From NCBI RefSeq assembly GCF_006716765.1, contig NZ_VFPO01000001.1:3658001-3722000 (forward strand): DNA of 64,000 bases. The letters are read 5' to 3'. Shown here piece by piece: positions 63,404 through 64,000 of this stretch. The notes under the pieces are model-generated. The model ran no database searches, had not been told where the DNA came from, and saw nothing but the letters and a program-made list of their open reading frames with translations. Positions within the stretch are counted from its first letter, which is position 1. The number at the start of each line of letters is the position of its first letter. This DNA comes from Actinomadura hallensis (GTDB lineage: Bacteria > Actinomycetota > Actinomycetes > Streptosporangiales > Streptosporangiaceae). The translations under genes were made by a program, and so were the position numbers.

Positions 63404-64000
63404 GCGACATTCCGATCGTCGTTCTCACGGCACTCGACGTGGAGTACGAGGCCGTCCGCAGGCTTCTGGAGAGACCGCAGCCGCACACGCACCCGCAGGG
63501 CACACGTTTCGAGGTGGGCCTGCTGGCGGGCGGCCGGGCGCGCATCGCATTGGGCCTCGTCGGAAAGGGCAACCAGCCCGCGGCGGTACTGGCCGAACGC
63601 GCCGTCAACGAGTTCTCTCCGGCGGCGTTGCTGTTCGTGGGGGTCGCCGGGGCACTTCACTCCGACATCGCCATCGGCGACGTGGTGGTGGCCACCCACA
63701 TTTACGCGTTCCACGGCGGAACGAGTGAAGACGACGGGTTCAAGAGCCGCCCCCGCGTCTGGGAGGTGTCGCACAGCGCCGACCAGATGGCCCGGCACAT
63801 TGCGCGCGAAGGCGCCTGGGCGGACGGTCTCGACGGCAAGGAACCCAAGGTGCACTTCGGACCGATCGCAGCGGGCGAAGTGGTGCTGAACTCGACGACT
63901 TCGCCGCACGCGCATTGGATCCGGCAGACCTACAACGACGCGCGCGCAATAGAGATGGAAGGCGCGGGAGTGGCTCAGGCCGCTCATCTCAACAGATCTC
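63400..64000 (+). CDS. Nucleoside phosphorylase-domain protein (PNP/MTAN fold), 3' end outside window
   Basis: ATG overlaps the Nudix stop (ATGA); 200 residues are visible with no stop. The start MSDIPIVVLTALDVEYEAVRRLL is typical of stand-alone and effector-type PNP_UDP_1 domains. FVGVAGALHSDIAIGDVVVATHIYAFHGGT carries the phosphorylase core, and RAIEMEGAGVAQAAH is the substrate/ribose-binding EMEGAG loop. Such domains cleave purine nucleosides or nucleotides; in actinobacteria many carry C-terminal signalling modules (NACHT/NB-ARC, TPR) in conflict systems. The coupling to an NAD/ADP-ribose-type regulator is notable. The C-terminal architecture cannot be seen here. Confidence 0.88.
   Translation, partial: MSDIPIVVLTALDVEYEAVRRLLERPQPHTHPQGTRFEVGLLAGGRARIALGLVGKGNQPAAVLAERAVNEFSPAALLFVGVAGALHSDIAIGDVVVATHIYAFHGGTSEDDGFKSRPRVWEVSHSADQMARHIAREGAWADGLDGKEPKVHFGPIAAGEVVLNSTTSPHAHWIRQTYNDARAIEMEGAGVAQAAHLNRS

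Overview
The window is very GC-rich DNA from an actinobacterium. Codon third positions are almost all G or C, GTG starts are common, and Lsr2, an F420-type (LLM) oxidoreductase and DtxR/IdeR-type iron boxes are present. A Streptosporangiales/Thermomonosporaceae-like host (Actinomadura type) is plausible, but that is inference. I see no tRNA, rRNA, CRISPR array, insertion sequence or phage genes.

Region 1 (1-21.3 kb) is a hydroxamate siderophore cluster. It has a four-module NRPS with an MbtH partner, a FecB-like lipoprotein, two FecCD permeases and a FecE-like ATPase, an L-ornithine N5-monooxygenase and an N-hydroxyornithine formyltransferase. Two divergent promoters, each with a pair of iron boxes, tie these genes into one iron-starvation regulon. 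The specificity code of A domain 3 reads as N5-hydroxyornithine. Module 1 carries an N-methyltransferase. The protein ends in a condensation domain with a broken His motif and has no thioesterase.

Region 2 (21.5-33.9 kb) is mixed. It contains an ArsR / SRPBCC / DinB-like operon with a clear double operator and a frameshifted small gene. A block resembling a DevR/DosR dormancy regulon follows: a 48-residue membrane peptide, a tandem universal stress protein, DoxX, a CBS protein and a CPH-type copper ATPase, with a GGGACC-AA-GGTCCC palindrome. Then come lsr2, a HutC-type regulator, and a divergent MaoC hydratase / acyl-CoA dehydrogenase pair.

Region 3 (34-37.1 kb) is a compact, overlapping four-gene set of gas-vesicle-family proteins facing a PH-domain membrane protein. 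Two GvpA/J-type proteins carry unusual C-terminal additions, one with PH/GRAM-like repeats and one with a zinc ribbon. There is no plain GvpA, GvpN, GvpG or GvpO. This is the most unusual locus in the window.

Region 4 (37.6-59.3 kb) is a catabolic island for an organic acid handled as its CoA ester. It comprises a FadR-type regulator, a class III CoA-transferase, crotonases including a BadI/MenB-like putative ring hydrolase, four acyl-CoA dehydrogenase-type proteins, three 3-hydroxyacyl-CoA dehydrogenases, an MFS carrier, a full Liv-type ABC importer, an F420-type oxidoreductase, a CoA ligase and an SDR. The set resembles cyclohexanecarboxylate/anaerobic-benzoate ring-opening chemistry. The motif TAATGTCCAAC occurs in both main promoters and probably marks the local regulator's operator.

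Region 5 (59.5-62.4 kb) has a TetR regulator and a coupled acyl-CoA dehydrogenase / APH-type kinase pair resembling the two halves of ACAD10/11. Region 6 (62.6 kb to the end) has an NrtR-like Nudix regulator behind a perfect palindrome, overlapping a nucleoside phosphorylase-domain gene cut by the window edge.
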